Positions 15,505 through 24,799 of a stretch of DNA of 64,000 nucleotides are shown here, one piece after another. This DNA is from Desulfovibrio aminophilus (GTDB lineage Bacteria > Desulfobacterota > Desulfovibrionia > Desulfovibrionales > Desulfovibrionaceae). Every line of letters begins with the position of its first letter. The stretch's first letter is position 1. A program made the translations under genes and the position numbers. The DNA is taken from the NCBI RefSeq assembly GCF_023660105.1, contig NZ_JAMHGA010000001.1, positions 52,588-116,587 on the forward strand, written 5' to 3'. A model generated the notes under the pieces. That model saw only the letters and a program-made list of their open reading frames with translations. It was not told the DNA's origin and did not search any database.

Positions 15505-16367
15505 GCCATCCCACCACCGGCGTGCGCCTCGGGCGCATCGGCTACCTGAACGTCCTGCCCCTGTTCCTGCCTTTGGAAACCGGGCGGGTGGACCACGACC
15601 TGACCCTGGTGGCCGGGCCTCCCTCCTACCTGAACACGCTCATGGCCGACGGCCGCCTGGACATCTCCGGGGTCTCGTCCATCGAGTACGGCCGCCGCCC
15701 GGAGCGCTACCTCCTGGTGCCGAACCTCTCCATCGGCAGCCGGGGCCCGGTGCAGAGCGTGCTCCTGCTCTCGCGCCTGCCCCTGGAACGTCTGGAGGGC
15801 CGGACCATCCTCGTCTCCTCCCAAACCCACACCTCGGCGGCCCTGCTGCGCCTGCTGCTCAAGGAGCATCTGCGCGTGGCCGCCGGATTCGCCACGGGCG
15901 ACGCCAGCGGGAGCCTGGCCCACGGCGGACGGCCCGAGGCCATCCTGGCCATCGGCGACGAAGCCCTGCGCCTGCGGCGGCACGCGGACTATCCGTACAC
16001 GCTGGACCTGGGGGAGGCGTGGCGGCAGTGGACCGGCCTGCCCTTCATCTTCGGGCTCTGGGCCGTGCGCCGGGAGGCCCTGGCCGAGCGGCCGGAGGCC
16101 CTGCGCGCGGCCTGCGCCGTCCTGGCCCGGACCAAGACCGTGGGGATCGAAATGCTGGAGACGACCATCGCCCGGGCGGCGGCCGACACGCCGCTCAGCG
16201 AGGCCGAGCTGCGTTCCTACTTCGCGGGCCTGTCCTACGACCTGGGCCCCGAGGAGCAGGAAGGGCTGAACCTCTTCTACGCCAAGCTGGCCGGGGCCGG
16301 GATCATCCCCCACGCCCCGACGCTGGCCTTCGTGGACTCCCCGGCCGCCCAGCCCGCCTACTTGTAG
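15501..16367 (+). CDS. mqnA: Chorismate dehydratase
   Basis: A 288-residue MqnA/MqnD-family protein that removes water from chorismate, the committed step of the futalosine pathway. The start RLGRIGYLNVLPLFLPLE and the motif GRLDISGVSSIEYGRR are characteristic of MqnA. Later ILAIGDEALRL and WTGLPFIFGLWAVR agree. It closes the tetR-mqnE-mqnC-mqnA operon. The futalosine hydrolase or deaminase (MqnB/MqnX-type) is not in the window. Its last ten bases overlap the end of pyk on the opposite strand, leaving no room for a dedicated terminator. Confidence 0.93.
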   Translation: MSHPTTGVRLGRIGYLNVLPLFLPLETGRVDHDLTLVAGPPSYLNTLMADGRLDISGVSSIEYGRRPERYLLVPNLSIGSRGPVQSVLLLSRLPLERLEGRTILVSSQTHTSAALLRLLLKEHLRVAAGFATGDASGSLAHGGRPEAILAIGDEALRLRRHADYPYTLDLGEAWRQWTGLPFIFGLWAVRREALAERPEALRAACAVLARTKTVGIEMLETTIARAAADTPLSEAELRSYFAGLSYDLGPEEQEGLNLFYAKLAGAGIIPHAPTLAFVDSPAAQPAYL

Positions 16368-17782
16368 TAGACCTTCACCTGGTTGGTGTGCAGATCGCGC
16401 CGTCCCGGCGTGGGCTCGCCCGCCGTGATGACCACGCTCTCGCCCGAGGCCACCAGGGGGGAACGGTCCACGAACTGCTGGCAGCGTCCCAGGTGGCTGT
16501 CCGGCTTGCGGCCCACCAGGTGGGGGATGACGCCCCAACTGAAGTTGAGCAGGCTCAGGGCCTCGCGGCTGGGGGTCAGGGCGTGGATCGGCTGGCGCGG
16601 CCGCCGTCCGCTGACCCGCTGGGCCGTGGTGCCCGAACGCGTATGGCAGACGAGGTGGTGGGCGGCGGTCTGCTCGGCCAGGAGGCAGGCGCAGTAGGCC
16701 AGGGTGCGCTCCGGGTCGCCCTCGCGCTCCGGCAGGGCCGGGCCCCCGGCCTGGGACAGGGCGTAGCCCTCGGCCTGTTCCGCGATGTCGCGCATGGCCC
16801 GCACCGTCTCCACCGGCCAGCGGCCGATGGCCGTCTCCTCCGAAAGCATGACGCAGTCCGCGCCGTCCAGGATGGCGTTGGCCACGTCCGTGGTCTCGGC
16901 CCGCGTGGGCACGGGGTTGGAGACCATGGACAGAAGCATCTGGGTGGCCACGATCACCGGCTTGTCCCGCATGCGGCAGGCCCTGATGATCTGCTTCTGG
17001 ATGATCGGCAGCTTGGACAGGGGGCACTCCTGGCCCAGGTCGCCGCGAGCCACCATGACCCCGTCGGCCACGTCCAGGATGCTTTCCAGATTGTCCACGG
17101 CCTGCTGGCGCTCCAGCTTCACCACGATGGGAATCCAGCGGCGGCGGGCCTCGATCTCGGCCTTCAGGTCGAGCACGTCTTGGGCCGTCTGCACGAAGGA
17201 CAGGGCCGCCGCGTCGATGCCCACGTCCAGGGCCTCATGGATGTCCGTGCGGTCCTTGTCCGTGAGCGCGGGGATGACGATGCTCTTGCCCGGGAAGACG
17301 ATGCCCTTGTGCGAGGTGAGCAGTCCGGGATTCGCGGCGGTGAGCTCGAACAGTTCGTCCTGGGCCAGCACCCGGCTCACGTGGAACTGGAGCATGCCGT
17401 CGGAGAGGTTCACGGGCATGCCCTCGGCCAGCCCGGCCAGCAGTTCGGGACGGTCCAGGGGGATGAAGGCCGCGCCCGCCGGAGCCTCCTTGGCACGCCC
17501 CGGCAGGCCCAGGATGGCGATACCGCCCTTCTCCACGTTCAGCGGGCTGCCCGCCACCTCGCCGATGCGCAGCTTGGGACCGGAGAGGTCGGCCAACACG
17601 GTCAGGGACAGGTCGGTCTCGCGCTCCACCTTGCGGATGGCGCGGATGACGCGCACGAAGGACTTGGCGTCGCTGTGGGAAAAGTTCAGGCGGAAGATGC
17701 GCACTCCCGCGTCCACCAGGGCGCGCAGGATGGACGGTTCCTTGGTGGACGGCCCCACCGTGGCCACGATCTTGGTTCGCAT
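16358..17782 (-). CDS. pyk: Pyruvate kinase
   Basis: A 474-residue glycolytic enzyme that converts phosphoenolpyruvate and ADP to pyruvate and ATP. Motifs in order are KIVATVGPSTKEP, FRLNFSHSD, LADLSGPKLRIGEV, the catalytic lysine in VVKLERQQAVDNL, VMVARGDLGQECP and VIVATQMLLSMVSNPVPTRA with a following SEETAIGRWP. The C-terminal allosteric domain is present (CHTRSGTTAQRVSGRRP). The ATG at 17782 is preceded by GGGGAGG and fits the family start; an upstream extension was rejected. It converges with mqnA with a ten-base overlap. Confidence 0.96.
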   Translation of the reverse strand: MRTKIVATVGPSTKEPSILRALVDAGVRIFRLNFSHSDAKSFVRVIRAIRKVERETDLSLTVLADLSGPKLRIGEVAGSPLNVEKGGIAILGLPGRAKEAPAGAAFIPLDRPELLAGLAEGMPVNLSDGMLQFHVSRVLAQDELFELTAANPGLLTSHKGIVFPGKSIVIPALTDKDRTDIHEALDVGIDAAALSFVQTAQDVLDLKAEIEARRRWIPIVVKLERQQAVDNLESILDVADGVMVARGDLGQECPLSKLPIIQKQIIRACRMRDKPVIVATQMLLSMVSNPVPTRAETTDVANAILDGADCVMLSEETAIGRWPVETVRAMRDIAEQAEGYALSQAGGPALPEREGDPERTLAYCACLLAEQTAAHHLVCHTRSGTTAQRVSGRRPRQPIHALTPSREALSLLNFSWGVIPHLVGRKPDSHLGRCQQFVDRSPLVASGESVVITAGEPTPGRRDLHTNQVKVYYK

Positions 17783-17866
17783 GAAAGCCTCCCCTGCCGG
17801 GTTCTCCGGCTCCTTCCATGCTAGCAGCAAGACCCCTGGTGAGACAACCGCCGATGCAGGGCCTGT

Positions 17867-18745
17867 TCAGCCGGCGGTGAGCAGGCTGATGAAGGCCTGT
17901 TCCGCCGGAGAGAGGGTGCGGCCGGTTCGGGTGATGAGCCAGAACCCGCGCCTGGGGCGGAAATCCGGCAAGGACTGCTCCGTGAACTCGCCGCGCTGCA
18001 GGCCCTCGAAGGCGGCCAGCCGGGAGACCACGCCCAGGCCCAGGCCAGCGCGCACACAGCGCAGCACGGCCTCGGTGCTGTCCACCACGGCCACCGGGCG
18101 CACGCCGGAGAGATCGCGCCCGGCGCGGCGGAGGGCCTCCTGGAAGGCCCGGCGCGTGCCCGAACCCTCCTCGCGCAGCACCCAGGGCCGCTCATCCAGG
18201 CGTTCCCAGGACAGCGACCGGGAGTCCGAAGCAGGCGGGCCGATGACCACCAGGTCGTCCTCCAGAAGGAGCACGGCCCGCAGCTCCGGCGTGCCCGGGT
18301 CGGCCCCCACCACGCCCAGGGCCAGTTCCCCGGCCGCCACGCGGGCCTCGATGTCCGCCGTATCCCCGGCGTGCAGCCGCACGCCGACCTCGGGATAGCG
18401 CCTGGCGAAGGCCGCCAGATGCTCGGGAAGGATGTAGTGCGCCGGGATGGTGCTTCCGCCCACCAGTACCTCGCCGGTGATCCGGCCCTGGGAGCGCAGG
18501 AGTTCAGCCGTGACGCCCTCCAGCCGGGTGAAGACGTCCCGGGCCGCGGCGTAGAGGATGTCGGCCTCCCGGGTCGGCAGGATGAGCCTCCCCAGGCGGT
18601 CGAAAAGGCGCACGCCCAGCTCCTCCTCCAGGGAGGCCACATGGGCGCTGACCGTTGGCTGGGACAGGAACAGCTCAGCCCCGGCCTTGGAGAACCCCCG
18701 GGTTTCGTAGACCTTGGCGAAGGCCTGCAGCTTGCGAAAATCCAT
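17867..18745 (-). CDS. LysR-family regulator, selenium-metabolism-associated type
   Basis: A 292-residue LysR-type regulator. Residues ~1-60 are the winged helix-turn-helix (LQAFAKVYETRGFSKAGAEL, then FLSQPTVSAHVASLEEELG). Residues ~90-290 are a periplasmic-binding-like effector domain starting GEVLVGGSTIPAHYILPEHL. The combination of this start with GGSTIPAHY resembles the LysR subgroup annotated as selenium-metabolism-associated in sulfate reducers and clostridia, and the CysB/YeiE-like group. No selenium genes flank it here, so that label is from resemblance only. It is a single-gene unit between the terminator after rplQ and pyk. Confidence 0.82.
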   Translation of the reverse strand: MDFRKLQAFAKVYETRGFSKAGAELFLSQPTVSAHVASLEEELGVRLFDRLGRLILPTREADILYAAARDVFTRLEGVTAELLRSQGRITGEVLVGGSTIPAHYILPEHLAAFARRYPEVGVRLHAGDTADIEARVAAGELALGVVGADPGTPELRAVLLLEDDLVVIGPPASDSRSLSWERLDERPWVLREEGSGTRRAFQEALRRAGRDLSGVRPVAVVDSTEAVLRCVRAGLGLGVVSRLAAFEGLQRGEFTEQSLPDFRPRRGFWLITRTGRTLSPAEQAFISLLTAG

Positions 18746-18785
18746 AATGGTGCAGACTATGAATAGATTTCATCGATAAGTCCAG

Positions 18786-18817
18786 ACAAAAAAAGGGCAG
18801 GCCCGAAGGCCTGCCCT
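18786..18817 (-). terminator. Intrinsic terminator of the ribosomal protein superoperon
   Basis: AGGGCAGGCC (18794-18803) pairs perfectly with GGCCTGCCCT (18808-18817) around CGAA. On the minus strand it is followed by a run of seven T (18794-18788). It lies eight bases past the rplQ stop and before the LysR gene. Confidence 0.93.
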
Positions 18818-18824
18818 GACGAAC

Positions 18825-19391
18825 TTACTCGGCGGCCGGTTCCTCGGCCTTCTTGGGCTTCTTGGGAGCGGCCTTCTTGGGCTTCTCCTCGCCCTCGGCG
18901 GCCTTCTTCGGGGCAGCCTTCTTGGGCGCGGCTGCCTTCTTGGCCGGAGCCTTCTTGGGCGCGGCTTCCTTGGCCTCGGCCTTCTTCTCCGCGGCCGGGG
19001 CTTCTTCCTGCTTCGGCTCGGCGGCCTTCACCACGCGCTTGGTCAGCTCGATGAGGACCATGGGCGCGGCGTCGCCGACGCGGGGCTGGGAGAGCTTCAC
19101 GATGCGCGTGTAGCCGCCCTTGCCGCCCACGTAGCGGGGGCCGATGTCGCCGAAGAGCTTCTGGACCATCTGGTGGTTGTTGAGGACCTTGTAGGCCTCG
19201 CGCCGGGCGTGCAGGTCGTCCCGCAGGGCCAGGGTGATGAGCTTTTCCACCACGGAGCGCAGATCCTTGGCCTTGGCCTCGGTCGTGCGGATGGCCTCGT
19301 AGGTGAGCAGGGCGCGGGCCATGTTGCGGAACATGGCCATACGGTGCGAGGAGTTCCTGTTGAACTTCCGGCCGGACTTTCTATGCCTCAT
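18825..19391 (-). CDS. rplQ: 50S ribosomal protein L17 with long Lys/Ala-rich tail
   Basis: A 188-residue L17. Residues 1-120 are the usual domain ([20 protein letters not shown], then [13 protein letters not shown]) that binds 23S rRNA near the exit tunnel. Residues ~121-188 are an added low-complexity tail of repeated PKKA/AKKA and AEE blocks, resembling histone H1-like tails; typical L17 stops near 115-130. The gene starts inside the end of rpoA (11-base overlap) and is the last gene before the terminator. The tail is read in the same frame with no sign of frameshift. Confidence 0.97.
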   Translation of the reverse strand: MRHRKSGRKFNRNSSHRMAMFRNMARALLTYEAIRTTEAKAKDLRSVVEKLITLALRDDLHARREAYKVLNNHQMVQKLFGDIGPRYVGGKGGYTRIVKLSQPRVGDAAPMVLIELTKRVVKAAEPKQEEAPAAEKKAEAKEAAPKKAPAKKAAAPKKAAPKKAAEGEEKPKKAAPKKPKKAEEPAAE

Positions 19392-20421
19392 TTTTCTCTT
19401 TCCTCTTCAACCATTCCTGGTATTTCTTGTCGAAATCATCGACGCTCATGCCGAAACGGAGCCCCATATTGTCCAGAACGCGGCGAATCTCGTCCAGGGA
19501 CTTGCGACCAAAGTTCTTGGTCTTGAGCATGGCCTGCTCGGTGCGCTGCACCAGCTCGCCCACCAGCTGGATGTTGGCGGCCTTGAGGCAATTGGTGGCG
19601 CGGACCGACAGCTCCAGCTCATCAATGCCCTTGAAGAGGTTGGGGTTCACGTCGGCCCCGCCCTCGGAGGACTTCTCCGTCTCGGAGGACAGCTCGTCGA
19701 AGTTGATGAAAACCGAGAGCTGGTCCTTGAGGATCTTGGCGCTGTAGGCGCAGGCATCCTCGGGAGAGACCGAACCGTCGGTCCAGACCTCGAGGATGAG
19801 CTTGTCGTAGTTGGTCATCTGGCCGACGCGGGCCTGCTCAACGGAGTAGGCCACCTTGCGCACCGGCGCGTAGCTGGCGTCCAGGGTGATGAGCCCGATG
19901 TCCTCGGTCAGCCCCTCGTGCATCTCGGCGGGGACGTATCCCTTGCCCATGCGGACTTCCAGCTCCATCTTGAGCTGGCGGTCCTCGGTCAGCGTGCAGA
20001 TGACCTGGTCGCCATTGAGCACGCGGACATTCTGATTCTCGCGGATCATGGAGGCGGTCACCGGGCCCTTGGACTTGGCCTCAAGGACCAGGATCTGCGG
20101 CTCGGTGCTGGTCATGCCCAGGCGCACCTGCTTCAGGTTGAGGACCACCTCGGTGATGTCCTCAAGCACTCCCTGAAGCGTGGTGAACTCGTGCTGCACG
20201 CCCTCGATGCGCGCGGCGACGATGGCCGCGCCCTGCAGGGACGACAGCAGCACCCGGCGCATGGCGTTGCCGATGGTGGTCGCGAAACCGCGCTCCAGGG
20301 GCTCGCACACGAACTTGCCGTAGGTGTCCGTGGACTTGGGGTCCCGCACCAGTTGCTCCGGCCGAACGAGTTCGGACCAGTTCCTGGCGTTGATCAGCTT
20401 GTCGCCGTGTTGAATGAGCAT
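19381..20421 (-). CDS. rpoA: RNA polymerase subunit alpha
   Basis: A 346-residue alpha subunit. The N-terminal assembly domain ([40 protein letters not shown]) and the C-terminal DNA- and activator-binding domain ([20 protein letters not shown], then [13 protein letters not shown]) are complete, joined by a linker near residue 245. It provides dimerisation and UP-element contacts for transcription. It lies between rpsD and rplQ in the alpha operon order. Length is close to the E. coli protein (329). Confidence 0.98.
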   Translation of the reverse strand: MLIQHGDKLINARNWSELVRPEQLVRDPKSTDTYGKFVCEPLERGFATTIGNAMRRVLLSSLQGAAIVAARIEGVQHEFTTLQGVLEDITEVVLNLKQVRLGMTSTEPQILVLEAKSKGPVTASMIRENQNVRVLNGDQVICTLTEDRQLKMELEVRMGKGYVPAEMHEGLTEDIGLITLDASYAPVRKVAYSVEQARVGQMTNYDKLILEVWTDGSVSPEDACAYSAKILKDQLSVFINFDELSSETEKSSEGGADVNPNLFKGIDELELSVRATNCLKAANIQLVGELVQRTEQAMLKTKNFGRKSLDEIRRVLDNMGLRFGMSVDDFDKKYQEWLKRKEKNEA

Positions 20422-20439
20422 GCAAAAACCTACGCTTGT

Positions 20440-21066
20440 TTATTTGGAGTACAGCTCGACGATGAGGTGCTCGTTGATCGGGAACTGGATGTCCTCGCGG
20501 ACCGGCAGAGCCTTGACCGTTCCCTTGAAGTTGGCCCCGTCGGACTCGAGCCAGCCCGGGCAACCCCGGCGGGCGATGACTTCCTGGGCCTCCATGATGA
20601 CGGGCACCTTGCGGCTCTCCTCCCGCACCTCGATCACGTCGTTGGGACGGACGAGCTGGGACGGCACGCTCACGCGGCGGCCGTTGACCTTGAACACGCC
20701 GTGGGTCACCAGCTGGCGGGCCTGGTCGCGGGAGTTGGCGAAGCCCAGACGGTAGATCACGTTGTCCAGGCGGCGCTCCAGAAGAATGAGCAGGTTGGCG
20801 CCGGTGACGCCCTTCTGGGCCTCGGCACGCTCGAAATACGTATGGAACTGGCCTTCCAGCAGTCCGTACATGCGGCGGACCTTCTGCTTCTCGCGCAGCT
20901 GGACGGCGTAGTCGCTCAGCTTCTTGCGCAGGCGGCCGGCCCCGCCGGGAGCGTAGGGGCGGCGCTCATAGGCGCACTTGTCGGTATAGCAGCGGTCGCC
21001 CTTGAGAAAGAGCTTCTGCCCTTCACGGCGGCACAGCCTGCATTTGGCTTCGGTGTATCTGGCCAA
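20440..21066 (-). CDS. rpsD: 30S ribosomal protein S4
   Basis: A 208-residue primary 16S rRNA binding protein. The zinc-finger form is visible at the N-terminus ([19 protein letters not shown] with a further Cys in [10 protein letters not shown]), giving four cysteines. The S4 RNA-binding domain is at ~98-160 ([40 protein letters not shown]). In many bacteria S4 represses its own operon. It lies between rpsK and rpoA. Confidence 0.97.
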   Translation of the reverse strand: MARYTEAKCRLCRREGQKLFLKGDRCYTDKCAYERRPYAPGGAGRLRKKLSDYAVQLREKQKVRRMYGLLEGQFHTYFERAEAQKGVTGANLLILLERRLDNVIYRLGFANSRDQARQLVTHGVFKVNGRRVSVPSQLVRPNDVIEVREESRKVPVIMEAQEVIARRGCPGWLESDGANFKGTVKALPVREDIQFPINEHLIVELYSK

Positions 21067-21083
21067 GGGATCCCTCCTTGCTC

Positions 21084-21470
21084 TTAGACCCGGCGCCGCT
21101 TCGGAGGACGGCAGCCGTTGTGGGGGATGGGGGTGATGTCACGGATGAAGCTGACCTTGAAACCGGCGTTGTTGATGGCGCGCATGGCGGCCTCGCGTCC
21201 GGCTCCCGGTCCCTTCACAAAGACGCCCACGGTGCGCATGCCGTGCTCCTGGGCGACCTTGGCGGCGTTCTCGGCCGCGATCTGGGCGGCGAAGGGCGTG
21301 CTCTTGCGAGAGCCCTTGAACGCGGCGCCGGCGCTGGCCCAGCTCACCACGTTGCCCTTGAGGTCCGTGAAGGTGATGATGGTGTTGTTGAAGGTAGCCT
21401 TCACGTGGGCGACGCCCACGGGAATGTTCTTCTTTTCCTTCTTCTTTCCGGCGCGACGAGGTCTTGCCAT
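21084..21470 (-). CDS. rpsK: 30S ribosomal protein S11
   Basis: A 128-residue platform protein of the small subunit. The family core is complete: [60 protein letters not shown] and the C-terminal [17 protein letters not shown]. The N-terminal ~15 residues are basic ([13 protein letters not shown]). It sits between rpsM and rpsD in the alpha operon. Confidence 0.98.
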   Translation of the reverse strand: MARPRRAGKKKEKKNIPVGVAHVKATFNNTIITFTDLKGNVVSWASAGAAFKGSRKSTPFAAQIAAENAAKVAQEHGMRTVGVFVKGPGAGREAAMRAINNAGFKVSFIRDITPIPHNGCRPPKRRRV

Positions 21471-21563
21471 TACTCTTCTCCGGTTCTCTTGAAAAAACGC
21501 AATGGATCAGCGCTCAACCTGGACGGGACGAACCCGGACGGGCGGAGCGCCGAACCAAGTCCT

Positions 21564-21965
21564 CTACGCGGCGCTGCCGCCGGCAGCGGGGGCCTTGCTC
21601 TTCTTCTTGCCCATGAGCGAACGACGCGGGCCCTTGCGGGTGCGGGCGTTGGTATGGGTGCGCTGACCGCGGGCGGGAAGGCCCTTGCGGTGACGCAGGC
21701 CGCGGTAGCAGCCGATGTCCATGAGCCGCTTGATGCCCTGGGTCACCTCGCGGCGCAGGTCGCCTTCGACCTTGTAGCGCTGCTCGATCTCGGTACGGAT
21801 GGTGTTCGTCTCATCCGCGCTCAGATCGTCGCTGCTCTTGGTCCATTCCACGCCGGTGTCGGCCAGGATCTTGCGCGCCGTCGTACGGCCGATGCCGTAG
21901 ATGTAGGTCAGCGCGATGTCCATCCGCTTGTTCTTGGGCAAATCAACGCCAGCAATGCGTGCCAC
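21564..21965 (-). CDS. rpsM: 30S ribosomal protein S13
   Basis: A 133-residue head protein contacting the P-site tRNA and L5/L31 bridges. The start [19 protein letters not shown], the [20 protein letters not shown] motif and TRKGPRR are standard. The C-terminus is about ten residues longer than E. coli S13 and ends in a basic then Ala/Gly-rich tail ([15 protein letters not shown]). It follows rpmJ and precedes rpsK; a 93-base gap separates it from rpsK, wider than elsewhere in the operon. Confidence 0.97.
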   Translation of the reverse strand: MARIAGVDLPKNKRMDIALTYIYGIGRTTARKILADTGVEWTKSSDDLSADETNTIRTEIEQRYKVEGDLRREVTQGIKRLMDIGCYRGLRHRKGLPARGQRTHTNARTRKGPRRSLMGKKKSKAPAAGGSAA

Positions 21966-21983
21966 GTTCGGTCCCCTCTCTGG

Positions 21984-22097
21984 TTAACCCTGGCGCTGCT
22001 TGTGCCGGGGATTGTCGCAAATAACCCGCAACACACCCTTGCGCCTGATGATTTTGCATTTCGTACAAATCTTCTTCACCGAAGGTCTGACTTTCAT
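21984..22097 (-). CDS. rpmJ: 50S ribosomal protein L36 (zinc-binding type)
   Basis: A 37-residue protein, [20 protein letters not shown] followed by the C-terminal part with the third Cys and a His. This is the C+ zinc-ribbon form of L36 (CTKC, then CDNPRH). GGAG precedes the ATG. It starts the alpha operon segment and lies downstream of a candidate promoter; the 147-base gap after map is the largest in the spc-alpha stretch. Confidence 0.95.
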   Translation of the reverse strand: MKVRPSVKKICTKCKIIRRKGVLRVICDNPRHKQRQG

Positions 22098-22195
22098 GAC
22101 CGTCTCCAGCACTTGGTATCGTTCGTGGAACGGCGACCCCTTGAAGATCGCGAATTCCCTTCGTTTCAAGCAAAACGCGAAAAAAGCGAAGGGTT

Positions 22196-22224
22196 CCTAT
22201 ACAGCACTTTCCCGGAAACCGCAA
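22196..22224 (-). promoter_or_regulatory. Candidate promoter of the alpha operon (rpmJ-rplQ)
   Basis: Minus-strand TTGCGG (22224-22219) and TATAGG (22201-22196) are 17 bases apart, about 90 bases before the rpmJ ATG, in the long gap between map and rpmJ. An extra promoter here would let rpoA be expressed apart from the spc genes. Confidence 0.5.
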
Positions 22225-22244
22225 CCCCTCGCCTTCCCAGCCTC

Positions 22245-23018
22245 TCAGTCGTCCGAGAGGCTCAGGATCTGGGGGCCGTCCGGGGTAATCGCCACGGTAT
22301 GTTCGAAGTGGGCGGCCAGCTTCCGGTCCTTGGTCACGGCCGTCCAACCGTCGGCCAGCACTTCCACTTCATGTCCCCCGGCGGTGACCATGGGCTCGAT
22401 GGCCAGAACCATCCCGGCTTTGAGCGGCAGCCCGAGCACCCCACGGGGGACGAAATTGGGCACCTCCGGCTTCTCATGCATCCGCGCGCCGATGCCATGG
22501 CCCACGAACCGCCGGACCACCCCGAACCCGGCCGACTCCGCGTGCCGCTGCACAGCGGCCGAGATGTCGTACAGGTTGTTGCCGGGGCGGGCCTGCTCGA
22601 TGCCGAGCAGAAGGGATTCCCGGGTCGCGTCCATGAGCCGGGTCGCCTCGTCGCTCACCGCCCCCACTGGGAAGGTCCGCGCCGAATCGCCGTAGAATCC
22701 CTTATACACCACGCCCATGTCGAAGGAAACGATGTCTCCCTCCCGGAGCACCTTGTCCCGGGTGGGGAAGCCATGCACGACCTCCGAATTCACTGAACAG
22801 CAAAGAGCGTACTTATATCCCTGGTATCCCAGGAAAGCCGGCCGGACCTCGTGCTCATCGCACATCCGGCGGCAGATATCCTCGAACTCGGAGCATTCCG
22901 CTCCGGGGCGAACCGCCTTCCCCAAGGCATCCAGGATCTGGGAGGTGATCCGGTTCGCAACACGCATTAAGGCGATTTCGTTCGGATTCTTGAGAAAGAC
23001 TCCGCGAAACTTTTTCAA
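22245..23018 (-). CDS. map: Methionine aminopeptidase type I
   Basis: A 257-residue metalloenzyme that removes initiator methionine. The five metal ligands are identifiable in VSFDMGVVYKGFYGDSARTF (two Asp), FVGHGIGARMHEKP (His), AIEPMVTAGG (Glu) and FEHTVAITPDG (Glu). I place the start at TTG 23018, two bases after the secY stop, because translation from there gives the family start KKFRGVFLKNPNEI. No in-frame ATG precedes it closely; the ATG 17 codons later would cut the domain. The secY-map order is usual; adk and infA, often beside it, are absent. Confidence 0.93.
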   Translation of the reverse strand: MKKFRGVFLKNPNEIALMRVANRITSQILDALGKAVRPGAECSEFEDICRRMCDEHEVRPAFLGYQGYKYALCCSVNSEVVHGFPTRDKVLREGDIVSFDMGVVYKGFYGDSARTFPVGAVSDEATRLMDATRESLLLGIEQARPGNNLYDISAAVQRHAESAGFGVVRRFVGHGIGARMHEKPEVPNFVPRGVLGLPLKAGMVLAIEPMVTAGGHEVEVLADGWTAVTKDRKLAAHFEHTVAITPDGPQILSLSDD

Positions 23019-23020
23019 CC

Positions 23021-24337
23021 CTACCGCCTGCCCTTGATCTTGGCGCCCTTCCCCATAAGCCCTTCGTACTGTCGGGAGATGAGGTAGGACTCGATCTGGC
23101 CCATGAAGTCCATGGCCACGCCGACCACGATGAGAATGGACGTGCCGCCGAAGTAGAACGGAACATTGAAGTTGGCGATGAGCACGGTGGGCAGGACACA
23201 GATCACCGAGATGTACATCGCGCCCCAGAGCGTGATGCGGGCCAGCACGCGGTCGATGTACTCCCTCGTCCGCGCGCCGGGACGAATCCCGGGGATGAAC
23301 CCGCCCTGCTTCTGGATGTTCTCCGCGATGCCCTTGGGATCGAAGATGATCGCGGTGTAGAAGTAGGCGAAGAACACGATCACCGCAACGAACAGGATGT
23401 TGTACACGATGGACTGCGGGCTCAGCAGGGTCGACACCGTCTTCAGCCATTCCGCGCTGGAGAAATTCGCGACTGTCGCCGGGAAGAGAAGGAGGCTCGA
23501 GGCGAAGATCGGCGGAATGACGCCTGCGGTATTGATGCGCAGCGGCAGATGCGTGGTCTGGCCGCCGAACATCTTCCGCCCCATCATGCGCTTGGCGTAA
23601 TGGATCGGGATACGGCGCTGGCCGCGCTCCATGAAGACGATGAAGCCGAGCACGGCCACCATCAGGGCCAGGATGAACAGCAGGACGAAGAGCGTCATCT
23701 CGCCCGCGCTCATGAGCCGGAAGGTGTTGACCACAGCGGACGGCAGACCGGCCACGATGCCCGCGAAGATGATCAGCGAGATGCCGTTGCCGATGCCCTT
23801 GGCGGTGATGCGCTCACCCAACCACATGAGGAAGATGGTGCCGGCGGTCAGGGTGATCACGCTCATGAAGCGGAACATCCAACCCGGATCGACCACCACC
23901 GGCGCCCCGGTGGGGCTGGTCATGCTCTCCAGGCCCACGGCGATGCCGAGGCCCTGGACGAACGTGATGAGTACGGTTCCGTAGCGGGTGTACTCGGTGA
24001 TCTTCTTGCGGCCCGCCTGTCCCTCTTCCTTGGACAGCCGTTTCAGTTCCGGGCTGACCACGGTGAGCAGCTGCAGGATGATGGACGCGGAGATGTACGG
24101 CATGATGCCCAGGGCGAAGATCGAGAGATTCTTCAGACCACCGCCCGAGAACATATCGAACAGGCCGAAGAGCGTGTTCTGAGCGCTGGCGAAGAACTCT
24201 CCCAGCGCCGCGCCGTCCACTCCGGGAACCGGAACGTGGATGCCCAGGCGATAAACGGCCAGCAACAGGAAGGTCCACCCGAGCTTCTTCTTCAGCTCGG
24301 GCAACCGCGCCAGATTTTCGACACCGGACAAGGCCAC
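23021..24337 (-). CDS. secY: Protein translocase subunit SecY
   Basis: A 438-residue channel-forming membrane protein with ten transmembrane helices. Recognisable parts are RLGIHVPVPGVDGAALGEFF after helix 1, FALGIMPYISASIILQLLT (helix 2b/3), ISLIIFAGIVAGLPSAV and RPGARTREYIDRVLARITLW in the cytosolic loop before helix 9. It forms SecYEG with SecE (48076-48324 in this window). It sits after rplO in the spc operon with a 12-base gap. Confidence 0.97.
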   Translation of the reverse strand: MALSGVENLARLPELKKKLGWTFLLLAVYRLGIHVPVPGVDGAALGEFFASAQNTLFGLFDMFSGGGLKNLSIFALGIMPYISASIILQLLTVVSPELKRLSKEEGQAGRKKITEYTRYGTVLITFVQGLGIAVGLESMTSPTGAPVVVDPGWMFRFMSVITLTAGTIFLMWLGERITAKGIGNGISLIIFAGIVAGLPSAVVNTFRLMSAGEMTLFVLLFILALMVAVLGFIVFMERGQRRIPIHYAKRMMGRKMFGGQTTHLPLRINTAGVIPPIFASSLLLFPATVANFSSAEWLKTVSTLLSPQSIVYNILFVAVIVFFAYFYTAIIFDPKGIAENIQKQGGFIPGIRPGARTREYIDRVLARITLWGAMYISVICVLPTVLIANFNVPFYFGGTSILIVVGVAMDFMGQIESYLISRQYEGLMGKGAKIKGRR

Positions 24338-24349
24338 GTATGCGTCCCC

Positions 24350-24799
24350 TTACTTTCCTTCCAAGGAGTTGGCGGAACCGCCGGCCTTGGTGATCTTCTC
24401 AACGGCCGAGGCGCTGAAGCGATGGGCCTCGATGGTCACGGCCGAGGTCACTTCACCGTCGCCCAGAACCTTGACCGGGGCGCCCTGGCGGCACAGGCCG
24501 CGCTCGTAGATGTCGGCCAGCGTGATCTCGGACTTGCCCGGGAAGGCGACCACGAGCACGCCGACGTTCACGGCCTCATACTCGACCCGGAAGGGATTCT
24601 TGAAGCCGCGCTTGGGCAGGCGGCGCTGCAGGGGCATCTGACCGCCCTCGAAGCCCTTCTTGGACTTGCCGCCGGAGCGGGACAGCTGGCCCTTGTGCCC
24701 GCGGCCGGACGTGCCGCCCAGGCCGGAGCCGGGACCGCGGCCGACGCGCTTGCGGGTCTGGCGTTCCTCGGGGAAAGGATACAATTCGTGCAGATTCAT
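24350..24799 (-). CDS. rplO: 50S ribosomal protein L15
   Basis: A 149-residue late-assembly protein of the large subunit. The extended basic N-terminus KRVGRGPGSGLGGTSGRGHK and the segment FEGGQMPLQRRLPKRGFKNP are diagnostic; the C-terminal globular domain follows. Its ATG overlaps the stop of rpmD (ATGA), indicating coupled translation. secY follows. Confidence 0.97.
   Translation of the reverse strand: MNLHELYPFPEERQTRKRVGRGPGSGLGGTSGRGHKGQLSRSGGKSKKGFEGGQMPLQRRLPKRGFKNPFRVEYEAVNVGVLVVAFPGKSEITLADIYERGLCRQGAPVKVLGDGEVTSAVTIEAHRFSASAVEKITKAGGSANSLEGK

Noticed and set aside
18853..19020. Repetitive sequence in rplQ as a CRISPR or tandem repeat array
   Set aside because: The near-repeats are codons for Lys/Ala blocks in frame with L17, with irregular spacing and no spacer structure.
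22157..22193. Hairpin CCCTTCG/CGAAGGG before rpmJ as a terminator
   Set aside because: The stem is only seven pairs with a long loop and no T-tract, and it overlaps the expected start point of the alpha-operon promoter.
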